A DNA stretch of 64,000 nucleotides, taken from positions 1,798,001-1,862,000 of the forward strand of contig NZ_JBHTDC010000001.1 in the NCBI RefSeq assembly GCF_042666435.1. Reading direction: 5' to 3'. Below the pieces are notes generated by a model. It worked only from the letters and a program-made list of their open reading frames with translations, was not told where the DNA came from and searched no databases. The translations under genes were made by a program, and so were the position numbers. This stretch comes from Allosphingosinicella sp042666435. GTDB taxonomy: Bacteria; Pseudomonadota; Alphaproteobacteria; Sphingomonadales; Sphingomonadaceae. Below are positions 33,965 to 41,899 of this stretch, one piece after another (position 1 is the first letter of the stretch; every line of letters begins with the position of its first letter).

Positions 33965-33994
33965 CCCGCTCAGCCCTTCCTCAGGACGAGCGGG
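33965..33994. terminator. Hairpin between convergent ubiH-family and Trm112-like genes
   Basis: CCCGCTC (33965-33971) pairs with GAGCGGG (33988-33994) around a 16-nt loop that contains the Trm112-like stop codon. On the minus strand the stem is followed by AATTCAATAT. There is no T-run on the plus side. The stem sequence recurs at 38255. Confidence 0.4.
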
Positions 33995-34181
33995 ATGGGT
34001 CAGGCCCAGCCCGGTCGAGCTCTCGCGCCGCCTCGACCAGCATCACCGGCACGCCGTCGCGAATCGGATAAGCGAGGCCGGCTTCGTCTGAAATCAGCTC
34101 GTCGGAATTCGCGTCGTGGCGCAGCCGCTTTCGCGTCACCGGGCAGACCAGCTTCTCCAGCAGCGCCGGATCGATGCTCAT
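33981..34181 (-). CDS. Trm112-like protein (YcaR family)
   Basis: The 66-residue protein begins MSIDPALLEKLVCPVTRKRL and continues with LAYPIRDGVPVMLVEAARE, the standard Trm112/YcaR sequence. Family members activate methyltransferases in eukaryotes; in bacteria the role is unclear. Most zinc cysteines of eukaryotic Trm112 are absent, as is usual in bacteria. Its start overlaps the Lon-N protein stop by 4 bp. Confidence 0.9.
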   Translation of the reverse strand: MSIDPALLEKLVCPVTRKRLRHDANSDELISDEAGLAYPIRDGVPVMLVEAARELDRAGPDPSRSS

Positions 34182-34813
34182 TGCATCGTCTCCGGTCCGT
34201 CGGCGCCGCCCGGGAGCATGCGCTGGAACTGCATGAACTGGACGAGGAGGTCCGCGCGCGCCGCGAGGCCGTCGGCTTCGAGCAAAGCCTGCTTGGAGCC
34301 GGTGTCGAGCGGCGCGATCTGGGCGATGCCGTTGACCAGCATCTCGTCGTCGAGCCGGCCGACCGCTTCCCAGTCGACGGCATAGCCCAAAGCGTCGGCA
34401 TAACGCCGCGCCTCGCGCTCGAGCTCGGCCCGCTGGATGCTGGCGAGAGGGTCCGGATCGGAATCATCGTCGAAGTCGCCGGGATCGGCATCGACCTGGC
34501 GATAGGGGGTATCGACGGCCGCCTCGCGCGCGATCCGGAAGCGACCGATTCCCTCCAGCACGATGTTGAAGCGGCCGCCCTCGATCTCCTCCGAACCGAC
34601 GATCCGGCCGAGGCAGCCGATTTCGAACAAGGCCGGCGGCCGGCGCTCGTCGCGCGGCTGGACCATGGCGATGATCCCGTCGCTCGCCAGCGCGTCGCGC
34701 ACCATCGCCCGATAGCGCGGCTCGAAAATGTGAAGCGGCAATTGCATGCGCGGGAAGAGCAAGGCTCCCGCCAAGGGGAAGATCGGCACCCTGAGGAGGC
34801 CGCCGCCCTCCAT
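34178..34813 (-). CDS. Lon N-terminal (LON substrate-binding) domain protein
   Basis: The 211-residue protein consists only of a LON substrate-binding domain, with the blocks VPIFPLAGALLFPRMQLPLHIFE and GCLGRIVGSEEIEGGRF, and no ATPase or serine-lysine protease domain. Stand-alone members are common in alphaproteobacteria and have no assigned role. Its ATG overlaps the stop of the thioredoxin-TPR gene (TGATG), and it overlaps the Trm112-like gene. The trio forms one operon. Confidence 0.92.
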   Translation of the reverse strand: MEGGGLLRVPIFPLAGALLFPRMQLPLHIFEPRYRAMVRDALASDGIIAMVQPRDERRPPALFEIGCLGRIVGSEEIEGGRFNIVLEGIGRFRIAREAAVDTPYRQVDADPGDFDDDSDPDPLASIQRAELEREARRYADALGYAVDWEAVGRLDDEMLVNGIAQIAPLDTGSKQALLEADGLAARADLLVQFMQFQRMLPGGADGPETMQ

Positions 34814-35724
34814 CAGGTGAAGAGGATCGCGGAAAGCCGCCGGCGCTGCTGCGAGACCCAGGGGTCTTCAAGCCCGACGACCTCCAGGAATTGCAGCAGC
34901 CGCGTTCGCGCCGCGCCCTCGTTCCAGTCGCGGTCGCGGCCGATGATCTCGAACAACTGGTCGGCGGCGGCGTCGCGCTCGCCTCTGGCCATCAAGGCGC
35001 CGGCCAGCTCGTAGCGCGCCTCCAGGTCGCCGGCATCGGCAGCGATCCTTCGCTCGTAATCTTTGGTGTCGACGTCGGGCGCCGCCGCCCCGGCCAGTTC
35101 GACGGCGGATCGCGCGCGGGCGATCGCCGGGTCGCCAGCGATGCTTTCCGGGACACCGTCGAGAAGCGCTCGTGCTTCTTCGACGTGGCCATTGGCGACG
35201 AGCGCGCGGGCGAGGCCGGACATAGCTTCCGGATGGTCCGGCGCCATTTCGGATATCTGCCGGAAGATGGAGACGGCGCGCGCGGCGTCCCCGCCGGCGA
35301 GAACCTCCTCGCCCATGTCGATGAGCGGCGCGATCTCGGCTTCGGCCTGCTGCGCCTCGCCCTCGATCGGAAGCTGCGCCAGCAACTGGTCCAGGATCCG
35401 CGTGAGCTGGCTCTCCGTCCGGGCGGGAGTCAGATCGGCGACGAGTTGACCTTGGAACAAGGCATAGACGGTGGGGATGGACTGGACGCGGAACTGGGCG
35501 GCGATCGTCTTGTTGGCGTCGACGTCGATCTTGACCAGCGACACGCCCTTCGCCGCATAATCGGCGGCGATCTTTTCGAGGATCGGGGTCAGCTGCTTGC
35601 AGGGCCCGCACCATTCGGCCCAGAAATCGAGGATGACCAGCCCGGTCATCGACGGCTCGACGACGTCGCGCCTGAATGTCTCCAGCGCGTCCTTCTCGGC
35701 CGCGCTCATGCCCAACGTCGCCAC
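34813..35724 (-). CDS. Thioredoxin-TPR co-chaperone (CnoX/YbbN family)
   Basis: The 303-residue protein has an N-terminal thioredoxin domain with intact WCGPC active site at residues 38-42, followed by about 180 residues of TPR-like helices (ISEMAPDHPEAMSGLARALV). This is the YbbN/CnoX architecture, a chaperedoxin that holds unfolding proteins under oxidative stress and passes them to GroEL or DnaK. E. coli CnoX lacks the resolving pair, so redox activity here could be stronger. It heads the operon with the Lon-N and Trm112-like genes. Confidence 0.92.
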   Translation of the reverse strand: MATLGMSAAEKDALETFRRDVVEPSMTGLVILDFWAEWCGPCKQLTPILEKIAADYAAKGVSLVKIDVDANKTIAAQFRVQSIPTVYALFQGQLVADLTPARTESQLTRILDQLLAQLPIEGEAQQAEAEIAPLIDMGEEVLAGGDAARAVSIFRQISEMAPDHPEAMSGLARALVANGHVEEARALLDGVPESIAGDPAIARARSAVELAGAAAPDVDTKDYERRIAADAGDLEARYELAGALMARGERDAAADQLFEIIGRDRDWNEGAARTRLLQFLEVVGLEDPWVSQQRRRLSAILFT

Positions 35725-35809
35725 GTCTCATTCTCCCGGGTTCATTCCGCCCCTATGTGGGATGAGGACCGCCCCTGCCAACCCCGCTCGTCGGTGGCCG
35801 AATTCGGGC

Positions 35810-35836
35810 TTGCGGGTGCGCGGACCCCATGCTAAC
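35810..35836 (+). promoter_or_regulatory. Possible promoter of tRNA-Gly
   Basis: TTGCGG at 35810-35815 and GCTAAC at 35831-35836 are separated by 15 bp and lie about 48 bp before the tRNA. The match to sigma70 boxes is only moderate and the spacing is short. Confidence 0.3.
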
Positions 35837-35883
35837 CGCCGCCGCCTTGATCGCCCGCGCCTCGTTGCCGGGCGATCCGCCGA

Positions 35884-35958
35884 GCGGGCGTAGCTCAGGG
35901 GTAGAGCACAACCTTGCCAAGGTTGGGGTCGAGGGTTCGAATCCCTTCGCCCGCTCCA
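35884..35958 (+). tRNA. tRNA-Gly (anticodon GCC)
   Basis: The 75-nt gene folds into a full cloverleaf: acceptor GCGGGCG (35884-35890) pairs with CGCCCGC (35948-35954), the D arm is GCTC-GAGC, the anticodon stem CAACC-GGTTG holds GCC at 35916-35918, and the T arm GAGGG-CCCTT holds TTCGAAT. The CCA end is encoded (35956-35958). It reads glycine GGC/GGT codons. The RTX gene follows on the same strand. Confidence 0.98.
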
Positions 35959-36180
35959 GTTTTCATGAAAAGGGATGCGCAAGCAGGATCGGCGGCCATG
36001 GGCCCGCCGGCCGGGGCGATCCTGCGCCTTGCCGTTTCGTCGCGCCAAAGCGAGTCTTCGTCTCATCGGCATCGGCTTTCCGGTTCAACGACTTACCTCA
36101 TCTTTCCCACTTTACCCGCTGCGCGATCGGCGGCAAATATATCCAGCTCGAACAAGGCTTCGGCCAGGGGGAGGACCAGC

Positions 36181-38241
36181 ATGGCGTCGATCACCGGAAC
36201 CAACACCAACAACAGGCTCACCGGCACCTATGCCGGGGACTATATTTACGGCCTGCTCGGCGCCGACATCATCAGCGGGGGCTATGGCTCGGACAGCATC
36301 TATGGCGACGAGGAATATGAGGACGGCATCGGCGGTTCTGACACGCTCAACGGCGGCTTCAACGACGACTATATCTATGGCCAGTTCGGCAACGACACGC
36401 TGAACGGCGATTCGGGCGACGATTATCTGGTCGGTGGCCTCGGGCGCGACACGCTGAACGGCGGCAACGGCGACGATCGGCTGGTCGTCGGCACCGTCGC
36501 CGAGATGAACCGCGATATTGTCGACGGCGGCTCCGGCACGGACATGCTGATCGCGGATTATTCCGATAGAACGGCGCGCCTCATCTTCACCGCCTTGGAC
36601 CCGCGGCAGGCGGCCAGCTTCGGCACCTTGTCGGTGATCCGGGTCGAGCAATATGACCTGGTCGGCACCGATTTCAGCGACGCGCTCACCGGCTGGCGGC
36701 ACGACGATGAGTTTGAGGGCGGCAAGGGCGCCGACACGCTGAGGGGGATGGCCGGCAACGACACCCTTTATGGCGGCGACGGAGCGGACAAGCTTTATGG
36801 CGGCGCCGGTGACGACGACCTCTATGGCGACGAGTTCGGGGAGACCAACAACGATTTCCTCGACGGCGGGATCGGCGACGACAATCTCGACGGCGGCAAC
36901 GGCAACGACACGCTCACCGGCGGCGACGGCAATGACGATCTCGACGGGGACGACGGCGCCGACAAGCTGAACGGGGGCATCGGCAACGACGATCTGACCG
37001 GCGGACGCGGCGCCGACACGATCCTGGGCGGCTCTGGCGACGACTCCCTCTCCTCCGAATTCTACTGGTTCACCACCGCGTCGGGCGAGAGCGGCACCGA
37101 CAAGGACGTGCTCGACGGCGGCACCGGCCACGACGACGTGCTGATGGGGATCGGCGACGAGGGCAAGGGCGGTACCGGCATCGACACGATCCGCCTCTCC
37201 TTCACCGCCTCCGCGGTGGCGGAGAATTTCGCGTTTGTCACCGGCGTCAACCTGATGAACAACGGCGCCCGGTTCGACGGTTTCGAACGCCTCGATTTCG
37301 CCGGTGGCACGGCCGCGGACCGCGTCACCGCCGGCGATCTCGATGATGAGCTTTCCGGCGGCGGCGGCAACGATATCCTGCGGGGCGGCGATTCCGACGA
37401 CCGGCTCGACGGCGACGACGGCACCGACATGCTCTACGGCGACGCGGGCGACGACACGCTGTACGACAGCGGCACCGGCGACGACACGCTCGACGGTGGC
37501 ACCGGCGACGACATCATCTATTCCGAAGAGGGCGCCGACAAGCTGGTCGGCGGAAGCGGCGCCGACACCTTCTACATGGAAGACGATTATTCCGGCGACT
37601 TCTACAACGGCACCGGCCGTTGGATCGGCGACGTCGTCAACGGCGGCGCCGACATCGACATGGTGACCTATTATCCCAGCTATAGCAGCGTCACCATCGA
37701 CCTGACGACGCCCTCGGCCAGTGACGGAAGCGCCAAGGGCGACCGGTACGGCAATGTCGAGATATTCGAGGGCAGCTTCTACGACGACGTCCTGCTGGGC
37801 GACGCCGCGGTCAACACCTTCCTCGGCAGCGGCGGCGACGACATCCTCGACGGCCGCGGCGGCAACGACCGGCTCGACGGCGGCAGCGGCCCCGACACCC
37901 TGATCGGCGGCGGCGGGCGCGACACATTCGTGCTTGAAATGGGCGACAACTTCCTCGGCACCTATTGGCCTTCGGACGTCATCGCCGATTTCGCGCGGGG
38001 CATCGACAAGCTCGAACTGTCGGTGTCACGCTTCGGCTATGGCGCGGACGATCCCTTCCGGCTGCTCCTGGTGACCGAGCCGGAGGCCACCGGGGCCGGG
38101 CCGGTCTTCCTCTTCGAAACCGACGATTCGCGCCTGTGGTTCGATCAGGACGGCGCGGCCGGCCCGGAGCAGGCATTGCTGATCGCCACCCTGGACGGCG
38201 TGACGACGCTCGCCGCCGCCGACTTCACCTTCGTCGGCTGA
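36181..38241 (+). CDS. RTX-type calcium-binding repeat protein, predicted type I secreted
   Basis: The protein is 686 residues from the ATG at 36181, 8 nt after GGGGAGGA. Roughly 25 nonapeptides of the GGxGxDxLx type run through it, for example GGNGNDTLTGGDGNDDLDG, which form calcium-bound beta rolls. No N-terminal signal peptide is present, and the last 60 residues (ADFARGIDKLELSVSRF to LAAADFTFVG) resemble a C-terminal type I secretion signal. No protease, lipase or adhesin domain is visible, and no ABC/HlyD/TolC transporter is in the window. It may be a surface or biofilm protein. It sits between tRNA-Gly and mic60. Confidence 0.88.
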   Translation: MASITGTNTNNRLTGTYAGDYIYGLLGADIISGGYGSDSIYGDEEYEDGIGGSDTLNGGFNDDYIYGQFGNDTLNGDSGDDYLVGGLGRDTLNGGNGDDRLVVGTVAEMNRDIVDGGSGTDMLIADYSDRTARLIFTALDPRQAASFGTLSVIRVEQYDLVGTDFSDALTGWRHDDEFEGGKGADTLRGMAGNDTLYGGDGADKLYGGAGDDDLYGDEFGETNNDFLDGGIGDDNLDGGNGNDTLTGGDGNDDLDGDDGADKLNGGIGNDDLTGGRGADTILGGSGDDSLSSEFYWFTTASGESGTDKDVLDGGTGHDDVLMGIGDEGKGGTGIDTIRLSFTASAVAENFAFVTGVNLMNNGARFDGFERLDFAGGTAADRVTAGDLDDELSGGGGNDILRGGDSDDRLDGDDGTDMLYGDAGDDTLYDSGTGDDTLDGGTGDDIIYSEEGADKLVGGSGADTFYMEDDYSGDFYNGTGRWIGDVVNGGADIDMVTYYPSYSSVTIDLTTPSASDGSAKGDRYGNVEIFEGSFYDDVLLGDAAVNTFLGSGGDDILDGRGGNDRLDGGSGPDTLIGGGGRDTFVLEMGDNFLGTYWPSDVIADFARGIDKLELSVSRFGYGADDPFRLLLVTEPEATGAGPVFLFETDDSRLWFDQDGAAGPEQALLIATLDGVTTLAAADFTFVG

Positions 38242-38253
38242 CCGGGGCGGTTC

Positions 38254-38279
38254 GCCCGCTCAGGTGGCGGAGAGCGGGC
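38254..38279. terminator. Hairpin between RTX gene and mic60
   Basis: GCCCGCTC (38254-38261) pairs perfectly with GAGCGGGC (38272-38279) around a 10-nt loop. It lies 12 bp after the RTX stop and overlaps the mic60 stop. No T-run follows, so termination strength is uncertain. Confidence 0.45.
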
Positions 38280-39156
38280 TGCCGGCCGCCGGTTGCGGCC
38301 TGAGCTCGCCGGCCGTCCTGGGCGGGTTGCGCGGGTCGAGCAAGGCGGCGGTCTCGATCGTGTCGAGCGCGCGGCGCGCGCCGACATAGCGGCGCGCGGC
38401 GGCGATCCATTCCTCGGCATTCTCGCGCCCGGGCATACGCAGCACTTCGGCCAGCGCGACGTCGACCTGGCCCGCCTCCAGCCGGCGCGTGGCGCGGCGC
38501 AGCCGCTCGGCCGGCATGGTCGAGGGCGAGTCGCTCTTGCGCACGGTGACAAGGGTGCCGAGCTCGTTCTTGAGCGCGCTCCACCAATCCTGGTCGGGGC
38601 CGGCGCCGGTGAGTTGGGGGCCGACCTCCTGGAGACCGTCCTGAAGCTCCTCCAGGGTCACCGGCTGGCGCGACGCGGTGATGATCGTGGCCACCGCCTG
38701 GCGCTGGCTGTCGCCGAAGCGCTGGCGGAGCAGGCCCTCGATATAGCCGAGCGCGACCCCGCGATCGAGCGCGCGGCGGGCGGCGAAGGCGACGAGCAGG
38801 CCCTCGGCGCGGTCGGCATTGCCGACCGCGGCGCGGGATTGCGTGTCGATCTGGCCGATCCTTTGTTCCAGCAGGTTGACCCGCCGCGTGATCTCCGGGT
38901 CGATCACCAGCCGCTGGGTCTCGCCCGCCGCCGGGGCGAGGGGCGCCTCGATCGTGACCGGCGGCGGCGCCATCGCGATCCGCACCGGCGCGGCCGGCCG
39001 GATGCCGAGGAACGAGGCCGCGTCGTCCCAATTGACCAGCAGCCAGCCCATCGCCGCCAGCCCGGCAACGAAAGCGACCAGCGGGAGCAGCAGCAGCGAA
39101 AGAAGCGAACGCTTACCCGACTTCCCGCTATCGACCCGCTCGTAATCCATTCGCAT
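38260..39156 (-). CDS. Mitofilin/Mic60-like inner-membrane protein
   Basis: The 298-residue protein has a basic N-terminus, one membrane segment at about 17-41 (LLSLLLLPLVAFVAGLAAMGW), and a periplasmic helical domain with likely coiled coil (ITRRVNLLEQRIGQIDTQ) and a C-terminal mitofilin-like region. Bacterial Mic60 bends inner membranes, and its gene is linked to heme genes in alphaproteobacteria, as here after hemC-hemD. The start is 39156 or 39150; both precede the same sequence. It ends against the RTX gene. Confidence 0.82.
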   Translation of the reverse strand: MRMDYERVDSGKSGKRSLLSLLLLPLVAFVAGLAAMGWLLVNWDDAASFLGIRPAAPVRIAMAPPPVTIEAPLAPAAGETQRLVIDPEITRRVNLLEQRIGQIDTQSRAAVGNADRAEGLLVAFAARRALDRGVALGYIEGLLRQRFGDSQRQAVATIITASRQPVTLEELQDGLQEVGPQLTGAGPDQDWWSALKNELGTLVTVRKSDSPSTMPAERLRRATRRLEAGQVDVALAEVLRMPGRENAEEWIAAARRYVGARRALDTIETAALLDPRNPPRTAGELRPQPAAGSPLSAT

Positions 39157-39163
39157 TCGCTCT

Positions 39164-39868
39164 CTATCCTGCCCCGCCGCCGGCGGCAGTCTGGCACAGC
39201 TTCGCGGCAAGCTCCAGCAATGCGTCGTCGCGGGGTTCGTCCGCCGCCGCCTTGGCCCGCCAACCGTCGCCGGCGGCGGCGGAGGCCGCCTCGCTGATCG
39301 CGGCGACGGCGATCGCGTGCCGGTCGAGGCCAGCCTTGTCCACCAAATCGGCGAACAAGGCCGCCGCTCGGGGCGAATGGATGAGCGGCAGCGCACCGGA
39401 CCGGAGCGCCGCCGCGGCCGCGTCCGGCAGGCTCTCCACGCCGACCGAGGCATAGACGATTCGTCGTTCGATCGCGATGCGGGAATGCTCCAGCGGGATA
39501 TGGTCGCGTCCGCAGGGGTGAAACGCGCCGCGTATTCCGTCGACCGCCATCATTTCCACGAGAGCCTCGCCGTCGGTCGACCCGACACGGACATCCGCGA
39601 AGCCCGCGACGCGCGCGGCGGCGGCCGTCGCGTCGCCGACGGCGTAACAGGGCAGGCCGGCAAACGCCCCGAGCGCTTCGCCGCCGCACCGGGCGGCGTT
39701 GGCGCTGGTGAGCAGGACCGCTTCCGCCCCTCCGACCGCGGGCGGCACCCAGGTGAGGGGCCGAATCGCGAAGAGCGGGGCCGATACCGGGTCGAGGCCC
39801 AGCGCCCGCGCCCGCGCGGCGGTTTCCCCGGCGCCCGGCTCGGGCCTCAGGATCAGGATGCGGGTCAC
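39164..39868 (-). CDS. hemD: Uroporphyrinogen-III synthase
   Basis: The protein is 234 residues from the GTG at 39868, which overlaps the hemC stop in GTGA; a longer frame upstream lies inside hemC. The fold shows ILILRPEPGAGETAARA, VLLTSANAA and later LIHSPRAAALF, the weakly conserved blocks of HemD. It cyclises hydroxymethylbilane with inversion of ring D. It is 7 bp upstream of the mic60 start. Confidence 0.9.
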   Translation of the reverse strand: MTRILILRPEPGAGETAARARALGLDPVSAPLFAIRPLTWVPPAVGGAEAVLLTSANAARCGGEALGAFAGLPCYAVGDATAAAARVAGFADVRVGSTDGEALVEMMAVDGIRGAFHPCGRDHIPLEHSRIAIERRIVYASVGVESLPDAAAAALRSGALPLIHSPRAAALFADLVDKAGLDRHAIAVAAISEAASAAAGDGWRAKAAADEPRDDALLELAAKLCQTAAGGGAG

Positions 39869-40776
39869 CCGGCGAAGAGGGCGCGCAAGGCGGGACTCGC
39901 CTGGCGGAGCAGGGTCGCGGCCAGGCCGAGCGGGGCCTGGGCGTCGCCCTCCGGAAAGCGGATTTCGCCGCGCGCGCATTCCGAACCGTCGCCGGTCAAT
40001 ATCTCGGCGCGAAGGTGGATCGCGCCGTCATCGAGGAGCGCGAGCGCGGCGACCGGCGACCGGCAATCGCCGCCAAGGCCTTCGAGAAGACGGCGTTCCG
40101 CCGAGACGCACGCCTCGGTGGCGGGATCGCCGATCGCCGCGACGACAGCCGCGACCTGCCGGTTCTCGGCCAGCACCTCGACGCCCACCGCGCCCTGCGC
40201 CGGCGCCGGCAGCATCTCCTCCAGCGCGACTCCGATTTCGGGGTGGGCGAGCCGGTCGAGGCCGGCGGCGGCGAGCAGGGTGGCGTCGGCCTCGCCCATC
40301 TGGAGCCTGCGCAATCGGGTCGCGACATTGCCTCGGAAGGCGACGATGTTGAGGTCCGGCCGGCGGGCGAGAAGCTGCGCCGCGCGCCGGGGCGACGAGG
40401 TGCCGACCCGCGCCCATTGGGGCAGCGCTTCCAGGCTCTCCGCGCCGATCAGCCGGTCGCGGACGTCCGCGCGGGGCAGCATCGCGGCGATGCGCAGCTC
40501 GGCTGGGCGAAGGGTCTCGACATCCTTCATCGAATGGACTGAGATGTCGGTGCGGCCGTCGAGCAGGCAGCGGTCCAGCTCCTTGGTCCACAGCGCCTTG
40601 CCGCCGACCTCCGACAGTGGCCGATCCTGGATCATGTCGCCGCTGGTGGTGATCGGCACGATCTCGATCCGCTCCGGCCCCCAGCCGAGGGTTTCGCGCA
40701 GCGCCTCGGCCACCAGCCGTGCCTGGGCGAGCGCGAGCGGCGATCCGCGGGTTCCAATGCGAAGGGGTCGAGCCAT
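39865..40776 (-). CDS. hemC: Porphobilinogen deaminase
   Basis: From the ATG at 40776 the enzyme is 303 residues. It has RIGTRGSPLALAQA, the substrate block DISVHSMKDVET, VGTSSPRRAAQLL, and the dipyrromethane-cofactor cysteine in EGLGGDCRSPVAA. It joins four porphobilinogens into hydroxymethylbilane. It starts the hemC-hemD-mic60 operon and is divergent from tsaD across 88 bp, the usual alphaproteobacterial layout. Confidence 0.97.
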   Translation of the reverse strand: MARPLRIGTRGSPLALAQARLVAEALRETLGWGPERIEIVPITTSGDMIQDRPLSEVGGKALWTKELDRCLLDGRTDISVHSMKDVETLRPAELRIAAMLPRADVRDRLIGAESLEALPQWARVGTSSPRRAAQLLARRPDLNIVAFRGNVATRLRRLQMGEADATLLAAAGLDRLAHPEIGVALEEMLPAPAQGAVGVEVLAENRQVAAVVAAIGDPATEACVSAERRLLEGLGGDCRSPVAALALLDDGAIHLRAEILTGDGSECARGEIRFPEGDAQAPLGLAATLLRQASPALRALFAG

Positions 40777-40864
40777 GGGCGCTCGTGCTAGAGGGTTTCG
40801 CCGGACGGTGCCAGAGGCCGGCGCGGCTTGCCGCATCCCCGAGCCGGTGGCAGGGAGAATCCGC

Positions 40865-41899
40865 ATGAGCCTGATCCTCGGCATAGAATCGAGCTGCGAC
40901 GAGACCGCCGCCGCGCTGGTGACGTCAGACCGGCGCATCCTGGCGCACCGGCTGGCGGGGCAGGAGGCGGCGCATCGGCCCTATGGCGGCGTCGTCCCCG
41001 AAATCGCCGCGCGCGCTCATGTCGAGATATTGCCGGCCCTGGTCGAGGCGGTTCTTCGCGAGGCCGATGTCGCGCTGGACGAGGTCGATGCCATCGCGGC
41101 GACCGCCGGGCCGGGACTGATCGGCGGCGTCATGGTCGGTCTCGTGACTGCCAAGGGACTCGCCTTGGCGTCGGGAAGGCCGCTGATCGCGGTCAACCAT
41201 CTCGAAGGCCATGCGCTGTCGCCGATGCTGGCCCAGCCCGGCCTCGCTTTCCCCTATCTGCTGCTGCTCGTCTCGGGCGGCCATTGTCAATTGCTCTTCG
41301 TCGAGGGCGTCGGCCGCTACCGGCGCCTCGCCACGACCATCGACGACGCGGCCGGCGAGGCATTCGACAAGAGCGCGAAGCTCCTCGGCCTCGGCTTTCC
41401 CGGCGGGCCGGCGGTGGAAAGGGCGGCGGAGGCGGGCGATCCGCGCGCCGTGCCCCTGCCACGACCGCTGCTCGGATCGAATGAGCCGCATTTTTCCTTC
41501 GCGGGTCTCAAGAGCGCCGTCCTTCGCGCCCGCGATTCCGGCCGGCACGGCGCCGAGGATATCGCCGCCTCCTTCCAGCAGGCGGTGGTCGACTGCCTGG
41601 TCGACCGCACCGCCCGCGCCCTCGCCCGGGCCGAAGGAGCAACGGCGCTGGTCGTCGCCGGCGGAGTCGCCGCCAACCAGGCGGTGCGCTCGGCGCTCAC
41701 CGCCCTCGCGGCGGAAAACGGCCTGCCCTTCGTCGCGCCGCCGCTTTGGTTGTGCACCGACAATGCCGCGATGATCGCCTGGGCGGGCGCGCTTCGATAC
41801 GAACAGGGATTGGTGGACGGGCTCGACGCGCCGGCGCGGGCGCGCTGGCCGCTCGATCCGGACGCGGAGAAAGCGCGCGGCGCGGGAGTGAAGGCATGA
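40865..41899 (+). CDS. tsaD: tRNA N6-adenosine threonylcarbamoyltransferase
   Basis: The 344-residue protein has ILGIESSCDETAAALV, the metal-binding NHLEGHALSP, LLVSGGHCQL and VAGGVAANQAVR, the ASKHA-fold TsaD signature. It transfers threonylcarbamoyl to A37 of ANN-decoding tRNAs. A large upstream frame overlaps hemC and is spurious; the ATG at 40865 gives the family N-terminus. It overlaps gpsA by ATGA. Confidence 0.97.
   Translation: MSLILGIESSCDETAAALVTSDRRILAHRLAGQEAAHRPYGGVVPEIAARAHVEILPALVEAVLREADVALDEVDAIAATAGPGLIGGVMVGLVTAKGLALASGRPLIAVNHLEGHALSPMLAQPGLAFPYLLLLVSGGHCQLLFVEGVGRYRRLATTIDDAAGEAFDKSAKLLGLGFPGGPAVERAAEAGDPRAVPLPRPLLGSNEPHFSFAGLKSAVLRARDSGRHGAEDIAASFQQAVVDCLVDRTARALARAEGATALVVAGGVAANQAVRSALTALAAENGLPFVAPPLWLCTDNAAMIAWAGALRYEQGLVDGLDAPARARWPLDPDAEKARGAGVKA

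Noticed and set aside
35829..36320. Plus-strand open frame running through tRNA-Gly
   Set aside because: It translates the tRNA itself (the GSNPFARS-type peptide seen across many tRNA genes). The cloverleaf is complete, so the RNA gene is the real feature.
37062..37430. Serine/proline-rich minus-strand frame opposite the RTX repeats
   Set aside because: Low-complexity output of reading GGxGxD repeats backwards. No start signal or domain.
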